64,000 nt of DNA from Aquimarina sp. ERC-38. GTDB lineage: Bacteria; Bacteroidota; Bacteroidia; Flavobacteriales; Flavobacteriaceae. How positions within the stretch are numbered: the stretch's first letter is position 1; each line of letters starts with the position of its first letter. The stretch is taken from contig NZ_CP098511.1 of assembly GCF_026222555.1 (NCBI RefSeq), positions 3,949,501 to 4,013,500 of the forward strand, written 5' to 3'. The translations under genes and the position numbers were made by a program. The notes under the pieces were generated by a model. The model was not told where the DNA came from, ran no database searches, and saw nothing but the letters and a program-made list of their open reading frames with translations. This document shows positions 9,358-20,884 of this stretch, piece after piece.

Positions 9358-11016
9358 ATGAAAAAACCAATCATATTTGCCGTTGACGATGATCCACAAG
9401 TGATCCGGGCGGTAGCAAGAGACCTTAAAGCCAATTATAGAAAAGACTATAAAATTTTAAGTACGGATTCCGCTAACGATGCTATAGAAGCCGTAGAAGA
9501 CCTAAAGAAAAAAAACGAAGTAGTTGCATTATTTCTGGTGGATCAGCGTATGCCTGAAATGCTAGGAGTTGAATTTTTAAGTAAAGCCAGGGAGTTTTAT
9601 CCAAAAGCAAAGAAGGTATTGCTCACCGCCTATTCAGATACGGAGGCAGCTATCAAAGCGATTAATGAGGTTCAACTGGATTATTATTTAACTAAACCCT
9701 GGGACCCACCGGAAGAAAAACTGTACCCTACCCTAGACGATTTATTAGATGTTTGGCAGTTGGATTACCAACCTGAATTTGAAGGTATTCAGGTATTAGG
9801 TTATCAATACTCACCCCGTTCTCATGATATTAAAGATTTTTTGTCGGCTAATCTATTTCCGTTCCAATGGTTGGATGCCGAACATAGCGAAAAAGCTCAG
9901 GAGATTATTAAACTCCATGATCTAAGCCCGGGAGACATGCCCGTAGTTTCTTTTCCCGGAGGGGAATGCATCCGGAATCCGGAGCGAACTGTATTGGCTA
10001 AAACCCTGGGATTAAACGTAGAACCTAGTGAAGATATGTACGATGTGGTAATTATTGGTGCCGGACCTGCCGGATTAGCCGCTGCGGTTTATGGGGGTTC
10101 TGAAGGTTTAAAAACATTATTAATTGAAAAACATGCTCCCGGAGGGCAGGCAGGAACCAGTTCCAGGATTGAAAATTACCTAGGATTTCCTAATGGATTA
10201 AGCGGACAAGAACTAACACACCGGGCTATCAGCCAGGCAAAACGCTTTGGGATTGAATTTTTGTCTCCCCGCGAAGTGAATTCGATTACTGAAAAGGATG
10301 GTTACAAAAGTTTAAGCCTGGATAACGGGGAATGCATCCGAACCAAAAGTGTTATTATTACTACAGGAGTAAATTACAGAAAATTAGAGGCCGAAGGTAT
10401 TGAAGAGTATACAGGTGCCGGGATTTACTACGGCTCTTCTATGACCGAAGCACAGGCCTGTAAAAATAAAGAAGTATATATTGTAGGTGGTGGAAATTCT
10501 GCCGGACAATCTGCCGTATACCTAAGTAACTTTGCAAAAAATGTATATATTGTGATTCGAAAAGAGGACCTGACCAGTAGTATGTCAAGTTATCTGATTG
10601 ACCAGATCAATGTTATTGAAAACATCAAAGTTTTAGGGAATACGGAAATCAGGAAGGCAATAGGAGAAGATGAGCGATTAACCCAATTAGAACTTGACAC
10701 CTCTGGTGAAACTAAAACAGTAGCAGCCGATGCGCTCTTTATTTTTATCGGATCCCGGCCTTATACGGACTGGGTTCAGATGGATATTATAAAAGACAAA
10801 CGAGGTTTTATTGAAACCGGACGGGATCTTGTTCGCTATCAAGACTTTAAACATATCTGGAAAAAAGATAGAGAACCTTTTTTACTAGAGACTTGTAGCC
10901 CTGGAATTTTTGCTTCCGGAGATGTACGTGCCGGGGCGATGAACCGCGTAGCATCTGCCGTAGGTGAAGGCGCCATGGCGATAAAATTTGTTCATGAATA
11001 TCTTGCAGAAATTTAA
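9358..11016 (+). CDS. Receiver / glutaredoxin-like / thioredoxin-reductase-like fusion without redox cysteines
   Basis: A 552-residue three-part protein. Residues 1-125 are a receiver domain with the acidic pair DDD (10-12), phosphoacceptor Asp62 in LVDQRMP and Lys113 in LTKPWDPP. Residues about 145-225 look like a thioredoxin/glutaredoxin fold in which the CxxC site is replaced by SPRS (152-155). Residues 228-552 are a pyridine-nucleotide disulfide oxidoreductase of the thioredoxin reductase group: FAD motif GAGPAG (234-239), NADPH motif GGGNSAG (377-383) and C-terminal FASGDVRAGAMNR. The CATC active site is replaced by YYGSSM (357-362), so it cannot reduce thioredoxin in the usual way. FAD/NADPH sensing or electron transfer controlled by phosphorylation is the likely role. 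Translationally close to the upstream kinase. Confidence 0.88.
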   Translation: MKKPIIFAVDDDPQVIRAVARDLKANYRKDYKILSTDSANDAIEAVEDLKKKNEVVALFLVDQRMPEMLGVEFLSKAREFYPKAKKVLLTAYSDTEAAIKAINEVQLDYYLTKPWDPPEEKLYPTLDDLLDVWQLDYQPEFEGIQVLGYQYSPRSHDIKDFLSANLFPFQWLDAEHSEKAQEIIKLHDLSPGDMPVVSFPGGECIRNPERTVLAKTLGLNVEPSEDMYDVVIIGAGPAGLAAAVYGGSEGLKTLLIEKHAPGGQAGTSSRIENYLGFPNGLSGQELTHRAISQAKRFGIEFLSPREVNSITEKDGYKSLSLDNGECIRTKSVIITTGVNYRKLEAEGIEEYTGAGIYYGSSMTEAQACKNKEVYIVGGGNSAGQSAVYLSNFAKNVYIVIRKEDLTSSMSSYLIDQINVIENIKVLGNTEIRKAIGEDERLTQLELDTSGETKTVAADALFIFIGSRPYTDWVQMDIIKDKRGFIETGRDLVRYQDFKHIWKKDREPFLLETCSPGIFASGDVRAGAMNRVASAVGEGAMAIKFVHEYLAEI

Positions 11017-11061
11017 GGATGTCTACGGATATTTATAGATATTTGAAAAAAAATTATAAAA

Positions 11062-11136
11062 GGAGTGTTAGCTCAGTTGGTTCAGAGCACCACCTTGACA
11101 GGGTGGGGGTCACTGGTTCGAATCCAGTACACTTCA
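11062..11136 (+). tRNA. tRNA-Val (anticodon GAC)
   Basis: Full cloverleaf of 75 bases without encoded CCA. Acceptor GGAGTGT (11062-11068) pairs with ACACTTC (11129-11135), discriminator A. The anticodon stem CCACC/GGTGG encloses the loop TTGACAG with GAC at 11097-11099. The T-loop TTCGAAT is canonical. It stands alone, 45 bp after the reductase fusion gene. Confidence 0.95.
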
Positions 11137-11834
11137 CAGAGGATTGAAACTCTTTGGAACAACTTATTTAGTTAGGTTAAACCATTTGCCTTTTTTATAA
11201 TTGTAATTGTTTAAAGATTTTTTAAATTTAAAAATTATATAATCACATAAACTTCATTATTTTAGAAAATAATTCTTTACTAGTTTATAAAGCAACTTCT
11301 TACTCATCCTTACCTTATACGTAATTTCGAATCACTAAATATGAACAGTTTTTTTAAACCAATTTTGTAGTTTAATTTAATCTTGTCTTAGAGTCATTAG
11401 TCAACCCTACTACATACTTTAGTTAGTTTTCTAATTTATTAAATTATATGAAGCAATAATTGCTTTAGTAAAATTTAAACCCTTTAAATCTTCAAAATTT
11501 ACTTTATATTTAGGAATGTCATACATGGAAAGTAATTGTAACTCTTGGATCATACATAATTGCTATTAAGTGGAAGAATATTTAAAATCAATAAACATTT
11601 TATTCCCTTTATATTTGTAATATCTAAACATTTATTTCAATTACCGTCAAAGTATATTTAGCAATACAGGTAAGTGGTAATTAAAGTATGTTAGGATGCA
11701 AAATAAATTGGAAATATTTCGGATAGAACGGGAGATTACGAAGTAAACGTTCGGAAGAAAAGTAAAATTGGATTTACACTTAAAGAAACTATTCCAATAG
11801 GAGAAATTTCATTTATTTCGGAAGAAAGTAAATT
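11137..11834. other. Non-coding patch with likely coding remnants
   Basis: About 700 bp between tRNA-Val and the helicase gene, without a full gene. Three protein-like fragments can be read: a 40-residue minus-strand frame (11431-11553), a 21-residue minus-strand frame ending near 11583 (ending KMFIDFKYSST), and a plus-strand frame without start codon from about 11709 that overlaps the helicase start and contains RTGDYEVNVRKKSKIGF and KETIPIGEISFISEESK. Such pieces suggest decayed genes in an accessory spot. No direct repeat of the tRNA 3' end was found downstream, so integrase-type insertion is not supported. Confidence 0.4.
11431..11553 (-). CDS. Possible 40-residue protein or gene remnant
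   Basis: ATG at 11551-11553, TAG at 11431-11433, with a stop codon just upstream in frame. The product (MIQELQLLSMYDIPKYKVNF at its start) has a protein-like amino acid mix, but I recognise no family. It may be the tail of a decayed gene. Confidence 0.2.
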   Translation of the reverse strand: MIQELQLLSMYDIPKYKVNFEDLKGLNFTKAIIASYNLIN

Positions 11835-13985
11835 ATGCAAGATAATAAAACCAATTTAAGTGGATTAAATGAAAAACAAAAGCAGGCAGTTGTTTCTGAG
11901 TGTAAAAGATTGCTTGTTCTTGCAGGTGCTGGTTCGGGAAAAACTAAAACACTTCTTCAAAAGCTTATTTATTTAATTGAGGAAAAAGGTGTTAATCCAA
12001 GTAATATTTTAGCAATTACTTTTACTAAAAACGCAGCTAATGAAATGCTTGACAGGTTGATTCTTTCGGCAGATGACACCGAAGAATATGCTGAAATTCT
12101 TGCCGATAAATATCGAAGTACTAAAGAGAAAGAAACAGAACGTTATTTTTTTACTAAAAAATTTAAATGGATTGATAATCTAACTTTAAGGACTTTTCAT
12201 AGCCTTTGTTATAGTATTATTAGAAATTTTGGAGTAAATGAATTTGACAACAAATTCAAAATTATTGGGGACACAAAAGCAACTAATAATGAATTTGCAA
12301 AATATGCGGCAACTGAAACTGCTTTTGAAGTCATTCATAAAATTCTAATTGAGCATTGTGAATCCAACGAGTATCTACTCAATCTAAAAAAGTATATTTT
12401 GGATTATATGATTGACAAGATTCATATTGAAAATGATACACGTTTTTCTCTACCAAAAAACGGTAAGTTTTATACCACCCTTAACGGAACAAAAGTTCGT
12501 TCAAAATCAGAGCAATATATCGCCGATTGGCTTTATCGACACAGTATTAAGTTCGAATATGAACCAAATGTAAACTTTAGGGATTTTACATTCAGACCGG
12601 ACTTTTATATTCCGGAAGCAAATTTGTATTTGGAACACGTAAGTAATAAAAGTTTTCCTACGGAGGGAAAAGAGGAACAGTTCTACAAAGTAAATAAATT
12701 GCTTGTAAAGACCTTTGAACATCAAACAAAAGATACTGCCCTATTTAATGTAGCTTTAGAACGAATTATAAAAAATCGTCTTCCTTCGGATTATCACTTT
12801 GCTACGGCTTTATCATTTGAAGAAGAATTTAAAACTTATCATAAAGAAGTAAAAGATTTTTTACGCCAAACAATACGGGTGATTGATATGGTAAAAGTGG
12901 AAAATCAACTACCTACATCTGTTCTGGAACAATCTCAAGAAGATCAACATGAAAGAGTTAGGGATTACTACAAACTAGCCATTCCGATAATTGAGCAGTA
13001 TCAATCCTATTGTACTAATAGATCGTATCTTGATTTTAATGATATGATTACAAGAACTATCTCACTATTTAAAAATCATAATGAAATTGCAGATAAGTTT
13101 AGAGAAAAATTTGAGTATATTCTTGTAGACGAATTCCAAGACGTAAATAATTTGCAAGTTGGGTTAATAAAACTTCTGCTAACTGATAATAACCAACTTT
13201 TTTGTGTTGGAGATGATTGGCAAAGTATTTATGGTTTTAGGGGGTCAAATGTAGATTATATTGTCAACTTCAAGGAACATTTTGACAAATCGGAAATTAT
13301 AAAGTTAAGTATGAATTACAGAAGTACCGAACATATTGTCGGGGCTAGTAATGAAGTAATTAAACATAATAAATTTAAGGTCGATAAAGATGTTCGTTCC
13401 AATAAAAAGTCAAGTAGCAAAATTCATATCTATGCAGGTAAAGATGAAGCAAAAAATATTGAATACGTACTGGAGCAAGTAATGAAATTAAAAGATAAAG
13501 GTTACAAAAAAGAGGATATACTATTTTTGTATCGTAGAAATAAAATGTTTGATCCATATTTTGAACGATTTAAACAAGAGCGGATATTTGTTTCAGGTAA
13601 AACTATTCACGCCTCAAAAGGACTTGAAGCAAAAGCTGTTTTCATCATAGGGTTAACAGAAGGTAGTGGTGGATTTCCTGATATTTGGATGGAGGACCGA
13701 ATCTATCAAATTATTAAAAAATCCAATCATGATTTACTACTTGAAGAAGAACGGCGACTTTTTTATGTTGCGATTACGAGAGCAAAAGATGACTTGTTCC
13801 TGATTACTGAAAAAGGAAACGAATCAAGTTTCCTAAAAGAAATTCCGGATGATTTCACCTTTAAGACAAGTATTCCTTTTAAATCAGTGATTGAGGAAAT
13901 AATAATGTGTTCAAATTGTAGCAACCGATTAGACGAAGGTTTTGCTTTTTGTCCATATTGCGGAGAAGAACAAAAATTTGTATAA
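11835..13985 (+). CDS. UvrD/Rep-like superfamily 1 helicase with PD-(D/E)xK-like insert and zinc ribbon
   Basis: A 716-residue DNA helicase. The Q-motif LNEKQKQAV and Walker A LAGAGSGKTKTL (residues 29-40) open domain 1A; VDEFQDVN is motif II, DDWQSIYGFRG motif III, HASKGLEAKAVFIIGL motif V and ERRLFYVAITRAK motif VI. Around residues 215-270 an insert reads VRSKSEQYIADWLYR, FRPDFYIPEANLYLEH, the pattern of a PD-(D/E)xK nuclease as found in helicase-IV-like proteins (Asp near 255, Glu near 266). The C-terminus has a zinc ribbon with CSNC and CPYC. The architecture fits DNA repair or defence. It sits alone between tRNA-Val and rplS in an AT-rich, gene-poor patch, suggesting an accessory gene. 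Confidence 0.85.
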   Translation: MQDNKTNLSGLNEKQKQAVVSECKRLLVLAGAGSGKTKTLLQKLIYLIEEKGVNPSNILAITFTKNAANEMLDRLILSADDTEEYAEILADKYRSTKEKETERYFFTKKFKWIDNLTLRTFHSLCYSIIRNFGVNEFDNKFKIIGDTKATNNEFAKYAATETAFEVIHKILIEHCESNEYLLNLKKYILDYMIDKIHIENDTRFSLPKNGKFYTTLNGTKVRSKSEQYIADWLYRHSIKFEYEPNVNFRDFTFRPDFYIPEANLYLEHVSNKSFPTEGKEEQFYKVNKLLVKTFEHQTKDTALFNVALERIIKNRLPSDYHFATALSFEEEFKTYHKEVKDFLRQTIRVIDMVKVENQLPTSVLEQSQEDQHERVRDYYKLAIPIIEQYQSYCTNRSYLDFNDMITRTISLFKNHNEIADKFREKFEYILVDEFQDVNNLQVGLIKLLLTDNNQLFCVGDDWQSIYGFRGSNVDYIVNFKEHFDKSEIIKLSMNYRSTEHIVGASNEVIKHNKFKVDKDVRSNKKSSSKIHIYAGKDEAKNIEYVLEQVMKLKDKGYKKEDILFLYRRNKMFDPYFERFKQERIFVSGKTIHASKGLEAKAVFIIGLTEGSGGFPDIWMEDRIYQIIKKSNHDLLLEEERRLFYVAITRAKDDLFLITEKGNESSFLKEIPDDFTFKTSIPFKSVIEEIIMCSNCSNRLDEGFAFCPYCGEEQKFV

Positions 13986-13987
13986 TC

Positions 13988-14005
13988 AAGTTGTTAAAAC
14001 AACTT
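13988..14005 (+). terminator. Short perfect palindrome just after the helicase stop
   Basis: AAGTTGTT and AACAACTT form an 8-bp inverted repeat with only two bases between, two bases after the helicase stop codon. There is no T-run, so termination is doubtful. The bases AACAACTTCAATA also occur at the right end of the palindromic element near 2.4 kb. The rest of the gap to rplS is AT-rich without genes. Confidence 0.3.
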
Positions 14006-14230
14006 CAATACGTACCAAAATATCTGTGTTTATTTTAAAGGTTTCGTAATTATTAATCAAGTTGACTAACTTCATACAATTCTAATCAGTTTATACAAAT
14101 TACCGAGGTATATAAAATGATTTATTTATTCCCTAAATTTGAATTCAGATTTTTAGTATCCTACACATTTTAGAGTAGCTCTTTAAACCTAAAGCAGATG
14201 CACAAAAAATCTCACTTTTTTATAAAAACC

Positions 14231-14261
14231 TTTGTATACCCTGATTAAATTTATATTTTTG
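14231..14261 (+). promoter_or_regulatory. Bacteroidota-type promoter of rplS
   Basis: TTTG (14231-14234) and TATTTTTG (14254-14261) are separated by exactly 19 bp, the full Bacteroidota sigma-ABfr consensus TTTG-N19-TAnnTTTG. Transcription would begin near 14267, about 40-65 bases before the L19 start codon depending on which ATG is used. Confidence 0.8.
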
Positions 14262-14331
14262 CAGCCAAATTAAAGAAACCTCTGGCGAAATCCGTTAATG
14301 TTATTTAATGATAAGTTTAAAAAATCTTAAA

Positions 14332-14682
14332 ATGGAAGATTTAGTAGCGTACGTACAAAACGAATTTGTAACAAAAAATGAATTCCCGAAGTTTTCTGCA
14401 GGTGATACCATCACCGTATTTTACGAAATCAAAGAAGGAAATAAAACCAGAACCCAGTTTTTTAGAGGAGTGGTTATTCAACGAAGAGGATCCGGTTCTT
14501 CTGAAACTTTTACGATCCGAAAAATGTCAGGAACCGTAGGTGTAGAACGTATCTTCCCTATTAACCTTCCGGCTATTCAAAAAATTGAAATTAATAAGAA
14601 AGGTAAAGTACGTAGAGCCAGAATATTCTACTTTAGAGAACTTACCGGTAAAAAAGCGCGTATTAAAGAAAAAAGAGGATAA
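14332..14682 (+). CDS. rplS: 50S ribosomal protein L19
   Basis: Large-subunit protein at the 30S-50S interface. The family signature is complete: FSAGDTITVFYEIKEGNKTR, FFRGVVIQRRGSG, TFTIRKMSGTVGVERIFP and a basic end (RARIFYFRELTGKKARIKEK). I prefer the ATG at 14332 (MEDLVAYVQNEF), because flavobacterial L19 normally begins at this point; an ATG in frame at 14308 would add MISLKNLK. That gives 116 residues. The gene has its own consensus promoter upstream and a terminator downstream, so it seems to be monocistronic here, without the usual rpsP-rimM-trmD neighbours. Confidence 0.95.
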   Translation: MEDLVAYVQNEFVTKNEFPKFSAGDTITVFYEIKEGNKTRTQFFRGVVIQRRGSGSSETFTIRKMSGTVGVERIFPINLPAIQKIEINKKGKVRRARIFYFRELTGKKARIKEKRG

Positions 14683-14752
14683 TCCTTTATATTTCTTATC
14701 GAATATAGCTAGCCTATCTTTATAAAGCAGCGTTTTACTATAAAACAAAAAG

Positions 14753-14775
14753 CCACATGAAAATGTGGTTTTTTT
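14753..14775 (+). terminator. Intrinsic terminator of rplS
   Basis: CCACAT (14753-14758), tetraloop GAAA, ATGTGG (14763-14768), then seven T. Between here and 15090 the sequence is AT-rich and non-coding; TATCTTCG at 14960-14967 may be the -7 box of the isocitrate dehydrogenase promoter. Confidence 0.8.
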
Positions 14776-14985
14776 GTTTTCAATAGAAATCAAAATATAA
14801 AATCCTATTAGCGAACGCTAATTCACCAATGATTCAAAAATAAATAGGCTTTAGTTTTAAAGAAATTTAAAAAAACCTTTTTAAATTAAAGATAAACTTA
14901 TGAATTTGTAAAATAGGAGCTTTCACCAGTATTCCTGTTTAACAAAACGTAACTTTTTGTATCTTCGCGCTCGGAATTACGGTAA

Positions 14986-17307
<2,322 letters not shown>

Positions 17308-17640
17308 TAATCTATAAGGTCTTTTAATAAATTTATAATAGCCAAATCTTAGGTAGAAAAGCAGTGTAGTTATAAGCTATTAAGTAAAGGTTTTAATATA
17401 AAAGCAATAAGTTCAGGGCAGGCTGCTGTTTTTTTATTTATTCTAAGAAATACTCAGTTTTGCCTATATGATTGAGTAGTTGTCGTATTTTTTAAGTACG
17501 AAATGGGTATAAGCGTATAACCATTAAGGATTTAATAAAAAGATAACTTTTATATATCAGGATAAAAGTAGTTTTGCAACTTCGTAGGCTGTAACGAATA
17601 TGTTGCATTTGCGTCTATTTAATAGTTAAATTGATCTCTT
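17308..17640. other. Intergenic region upstream of a TonB receptor
   Basis: 333 bp without genes. A -7-like box TAGTTTTG stands at 17569-17576, about 65 bp before the receptor start; a -33 TTTG at the right distance is missing. Nothing else recognisable. Confidence 0.4.
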
Positions 17641-20019
17641 TTGAAAAATACTATACATTGTTGTATTATCTTTTTATTAATAACAACTACTCTATTTAGC
17701 CAGGATAAATTTACGCTGAGTGGGATTATTACCGAAAAATCCAGTAACGAAACGCTGATAGGTGTAAATATTTTGATCCCTGAGATTAATAAGGGAGTAG
17801 TCTCAAATGAATACGGGTTCTATTCAATTACCCTTCCGGAGGGAACTTACAAATTACAAATAAGCTATCTGGGTTTTAATGATATAGTTCGAGAAGTTGT
17901 ATTAAAAGCAGACACAAAAATAAACTTTGAACTGGTAGAAGCATCTGAAACGCTGGATGAAGTGGTCATTACTGAAAACGTAGAAAAAACGGATATTAGG
18001 GATCCTCAAATGAGTGTAAACAGGTTAACTGCCGGAACTATTAAACAAATCCCGGTGGTGCTGGGAGAAGCAGATGTTATAAAATCCATCATCCTACTCC
18101 CTGGGGTAACTAATGCGGGAGAAGGATCTTCCGGATTTAACGTCCGCGGGGGTGCAGCCGACCAAAATTTAATTCTATTGGATGAAGCGACCATATTTAA
18201 CTCATCCCACCTTTTTGGCTTCTTTTCAGTTTTTAACCCGGATGCTATTAAAGATTTAAAATTATATAAAGGAGGTATTCCCGCCCGATATGGCGGAAGG
18301 GTTTCATCCGTACTGGATATTTACCAACGAGAAGGAAATAGCAAAAAAATAAAAGCTAACGGGGGCATAGGATTAGTAGCCAGTCGCTTGTTAATCGAAG
18401 GGCCTCTTGTAAAAGACAAGGGCGCATTTTTGGTAGGTGGTCGGGGTACGTATGCACATTTATTTTTTCCACTATTTGACCTGGATAATACCGCTTTTTT
18501 TTACGACTTGAATACAAAGTTAAACTACCGGATCAATGAAAAGAATAATATTTTTATATCCGGGTATTTTGGGAGGGATGTACTTAGTTTTTCAGAAGTA
18601 TTTAAAAATACTTACGGTAATACAGTAGTAAACCTTCGCTGGAACCATTTATTTTCGGATCAGTTATTTTCTAATGTATCTTTAATTTATTCCGATTACT
18701 TTTACGGGTTGGATCTTAATTTTGTTGGATTTGAATGGAATTCAGGTATTCGTAATTTTAATTTTAAATATGACTTTACCCATTATCTGGGAGATAGCTT
18801 TAGACTACGCTATGGAATTAACAATATTTACTACAGATTTAACCCGGGTGAAATAGAACCTAATACGGAAACTTCCGGAATCGTTGCGGATAAACTTATA
18901 GACAAGTATGCAAATGAACTTGGACTTTATCTGGATGTAGAACATGATGTGAGCAATCGTTTAAAATTGCAATACGGATTACGCCTAAGTAATTTTATCC
19001 GACTAGGTCAGGATGAACTTAACGTGTACGAAAATGATAATCCGTTGCTTTATGATGCTCAAACCCAAATTTACAGTGGTGCAGAACCTATAGCCACCGA
19101 ATCCTTTAGCCGGAGCGAATCAATCAAAACCTTTACAAATCTAGAACCCAGGTTTGCTCTGTCTTATCTTATTGGTAACTCCAGTTCGGTTAAAATGAGT
19201 TATAACCGGATGGCACAATATTTACACCTGTTATCTAATACAAACTCCCCTACTCCGCTGGATGTATGGACACCAAGTGGAAAATACGTACAGCCACAGC
19301 TTTTAAACCAATATGCCTTAGGCTATTTTAAAGATATTAAAGAAGGTATGTACTCCTTTGAAACCGAAGTATTTTATAAGGATATAGAGAACCGTATTGA
19401 TTATATTAACGGAGCAGACCTGATTGCTAATGACGCAATTGAGCGTGTTATCTTGAGCGGAGAAGCCCGTGCTTATGGTGCTGAAGTATTAGTCCGTAAA
19501 AACGAAGGGAACTTTACCGGTTGGTTAGCCTATACCCTTTCACGGTCAGAACAACGAACCCCGGGCAGGACTCCGATAGAAACCGGTATTAATAAGGGAA
19601 AATGGTACAACACTCCCTTTGATAAAACCCATGACATTTCTTTTACCGGTAGTTATAAATTTAATGATCAGTTAAAAATAAATACCAATTTTGTGCTTCA
19701 AACCGGACAACCTACTAACTTTCCGATAGGACAGTATACGTATGAAGGAGTGGTAGTACCTTTATATGACGGAGATACTCGTAATAGCGAACGATTACCT
19801 AACTATCATCGCCTGGATTTATCCTTAACCTTAACGCCTAAAAGGAATAAAACCAGGAAATGGAATAGCGAATGGGTTTTTAGCGTTTATAACATATATA
19901 ACCGTAAAAATGCAGCTTCTTTTACTTTTGGACAAAATACGGAAACCCGGCAAAATGAAGCTGTAAGAACCGCAATCTTTGGCATTGTTCCAGCTGTTAC
20001 ATATAACTTTAAATTTTAA
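17641..20019 (+). CDS. TonB-dependent receptor with carboxypeptidase-regulatory-like N-domain
   Basis: A 792-residue outer membrane transporter. It starts at a TTG codon followed by a signal peptide (CCIIFLLITTTLFS) and mature end QDKFTL. Residues about 22-105 form a CarboxypepD_reg-like beta-sandwich (LSGIITEKSSNETLIGVNIL, YKLQISYLGF). The plug follows (FNVRGGAADQNLILLDEATI) and then a 22-strand barrel ending in the aromatic VPAVTYNFKF. No STN signalling domain is present, so it should be a pure transporter. It is coupled to a DUF4249 lipoprotein gene four bases downstream, a standard Bacteroidota pair. The substrate is not predictable. Confidence 0.9.
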   Translation: MKNTIHCCIIFLLITTTLFSQDKFTLSGIITEKSSNETLIGVNILIPEINKGVVSNEYGFYSITLPEGTYKLQISYLGFNDIVREVVLKADTKINFELVEASETLDEVVITENVEKTDIRDPQMSVNRLTAGTIKQIPVVLGEADVIKSIILLPGVTNAGEGSSGFNVRGGAADQNLILLDEATIFNSSHLFGFFSVFNPDAIKDLKLYKGGIPARYGGRVSSVLDIYQREGNSKKIKANGGIGLVASRLLIEGPLVKDKGAFLVGGRGTYAHLFFPLFDLDNTAFFYDLNTKLNYRINEKNNIFISGYFGRDVLSFSEVFKNTYGNTVVNLRWNHLFSDQLFSNVSLIYSDYFYGLDLNFVGFEWNSGIRNFNFKYDFTHYLGDSFRLRYGINNIYYRFNPGEIEPNTETSGIVADKLIDKYANELGLYLDVEHDVSNRLKLQYGLRLSNFIRLGQDELNVYENDNPLLYDAQTQIYSGAEPIATESFSRSESIKTFTNLEPRFALSYLIGNSSSVKMSYNRMAQYLHLLSNTNSPTPLDVWTPSGKYVQPQLLNQYALGYFKDIKEGMYSFETEVFYKDIENRIDYINGADLIANDAIERVILSGEARAYGAEVLVRKNEGNFTGWLAYTLSRSEQRTPGRTPIETGINKGKWYNTPFDKTHDISFTGSYKFNDQLKINTNFVLQTGQPTNFPIGQYTYEGVVVPLYDGDTRNSERLPNYHRLDLSLTLTPKRNKTRKWNSEWVFSVYNIYNRKNAASFTFGQNTETRQNEAVRTAIFGIVPAVTYNFKF

Positions 20020-20023
20020 AGGA

Positions 20024-20854
20024 ATGAAAAAGATTTTATATATTTTATTAGTAATTTTATATAGTAGTTGCGAAGATGTTATTGAGGTAGAAGTACCAAC
20101 TGCCGAACCTAAGTTAGTAGTAAATGCAGCTATTAAACTCTTTCCAAATAATCCGGAAATCTTTTCAGAACTTGCAATTACTTTATCTTTAAGTTCTCCT
20201 TTTTTTGAAAATAAGGATACAAGAGTAGAAGGTGCAACTGTTTTTATCACTGACCTTACTACTTCTGAAGTTTTTAATTACCTGGAGTTCGGAGGACCGG
20301 GAAATGAAGGAACTTACTTTCCTGATTTTTCCTCATCTAATTTTGTTCCCAGGTTTGACACTGAATATGAGCTTACTATCATTTATAACGAAGAGGTTTA
20401 TAAAGCTGTTACATCCATGCAACCTTCCGTACCCATTGATAGCGTTGTGAAAGGTAATTCCAGCCTTTTTCAAGGAGATGAAGTAGAAGTAATTATTACT
20501 ATTACTGATAATCCTGATCAGGACAATTATTATCTATTTGATTTGGATCTTAACTTATTTCTACCTAGCGAAGACCGGTTTTTTCAAGGGGAAACCTTTC
20601 CATTTTCTTATTTTTACGAAATGATTGAAGAAGACCGCGAGTTGGAAATCAGACTTTTGGGAATTGACCGGGAACATTTTAATTATATGAATTTACTTTT
20701 AGAACAAAGTGGTCAGAACGCGGGTGGTCCTTTTCAGGCACCACCAGCCACCTTACGTGGCAATATTGTAAATACAACTAATCCGGATAATATTGCCTTG
20801 GGCTATTTTAGCATTTCAGAAACCTTTATTGAAAAATTTAATTTGTTTGAATAA
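20024..20854 (+). CDS. DUF4249-family outer membrane lipoprotein
   Basis: A 276-residue protein following the TonB receptor at four bases. The start ATG at 20024 gives MKKILYILLVILYSSC, a lipoprotein signal with the lipobox ending at Cys16. The mature part starts EDVIEVEVPTAEPKLVVNA and has repeated strands such as VEGATVFITDL and TEYELTIIYNEEVYKAVT, typical of DUF4249 proteins, which are nearly always encoded next to TonB receptors in Bacteroidota. Its function is unknown; a surface substrate-binding or receptor-assembly role is inferred from the partnership. Confidence 0.82.
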   Translation: MKKILYILLVILYSSCEDVIEVEVPTAEPKLVVNAAIKLFPNNPEIFSELAITLSLSSPFFENKDTRVEGATVFITDLTTSEVFNYLEFGGPGNEGTYFPDFSSSNFVPRFDTEYELTIIYNEEVYKAVTSMQPSVPIDSVVKGNSSLFQGDEVEVIITITDNPDQDNYYLFDLDLNLFLPSEDRFFQGETFPFSYFYEMIEEDRELEIRLLGIDREHFNYMNLLLEQSGQNAGGPFQAPPATLRGNIVNTTNPDNIALGYFSISETFIEKFNLFE

Positions 20855-20884
20855 AAAAACCCATATAAATCTTATTTTTAAAGG

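Noticed and set aside
10440..10470. Classical thioredoxin reductase call for the receiver fusion
   Set aside because: The CxxC motif is absent; only the fold and nucleotide motifs support the family.
11062..14300. Integrative element using tRNA-Val as attachment site
   Set aside because: No copy of the tRNA 3' end was seen downstream and there is no integrase gene.
14527..14793. 88-residue minus-strand frame over the rplS end and terminator
   Set aside because: It covers rplS antisense and its terminator hairpin; no family resemblance.
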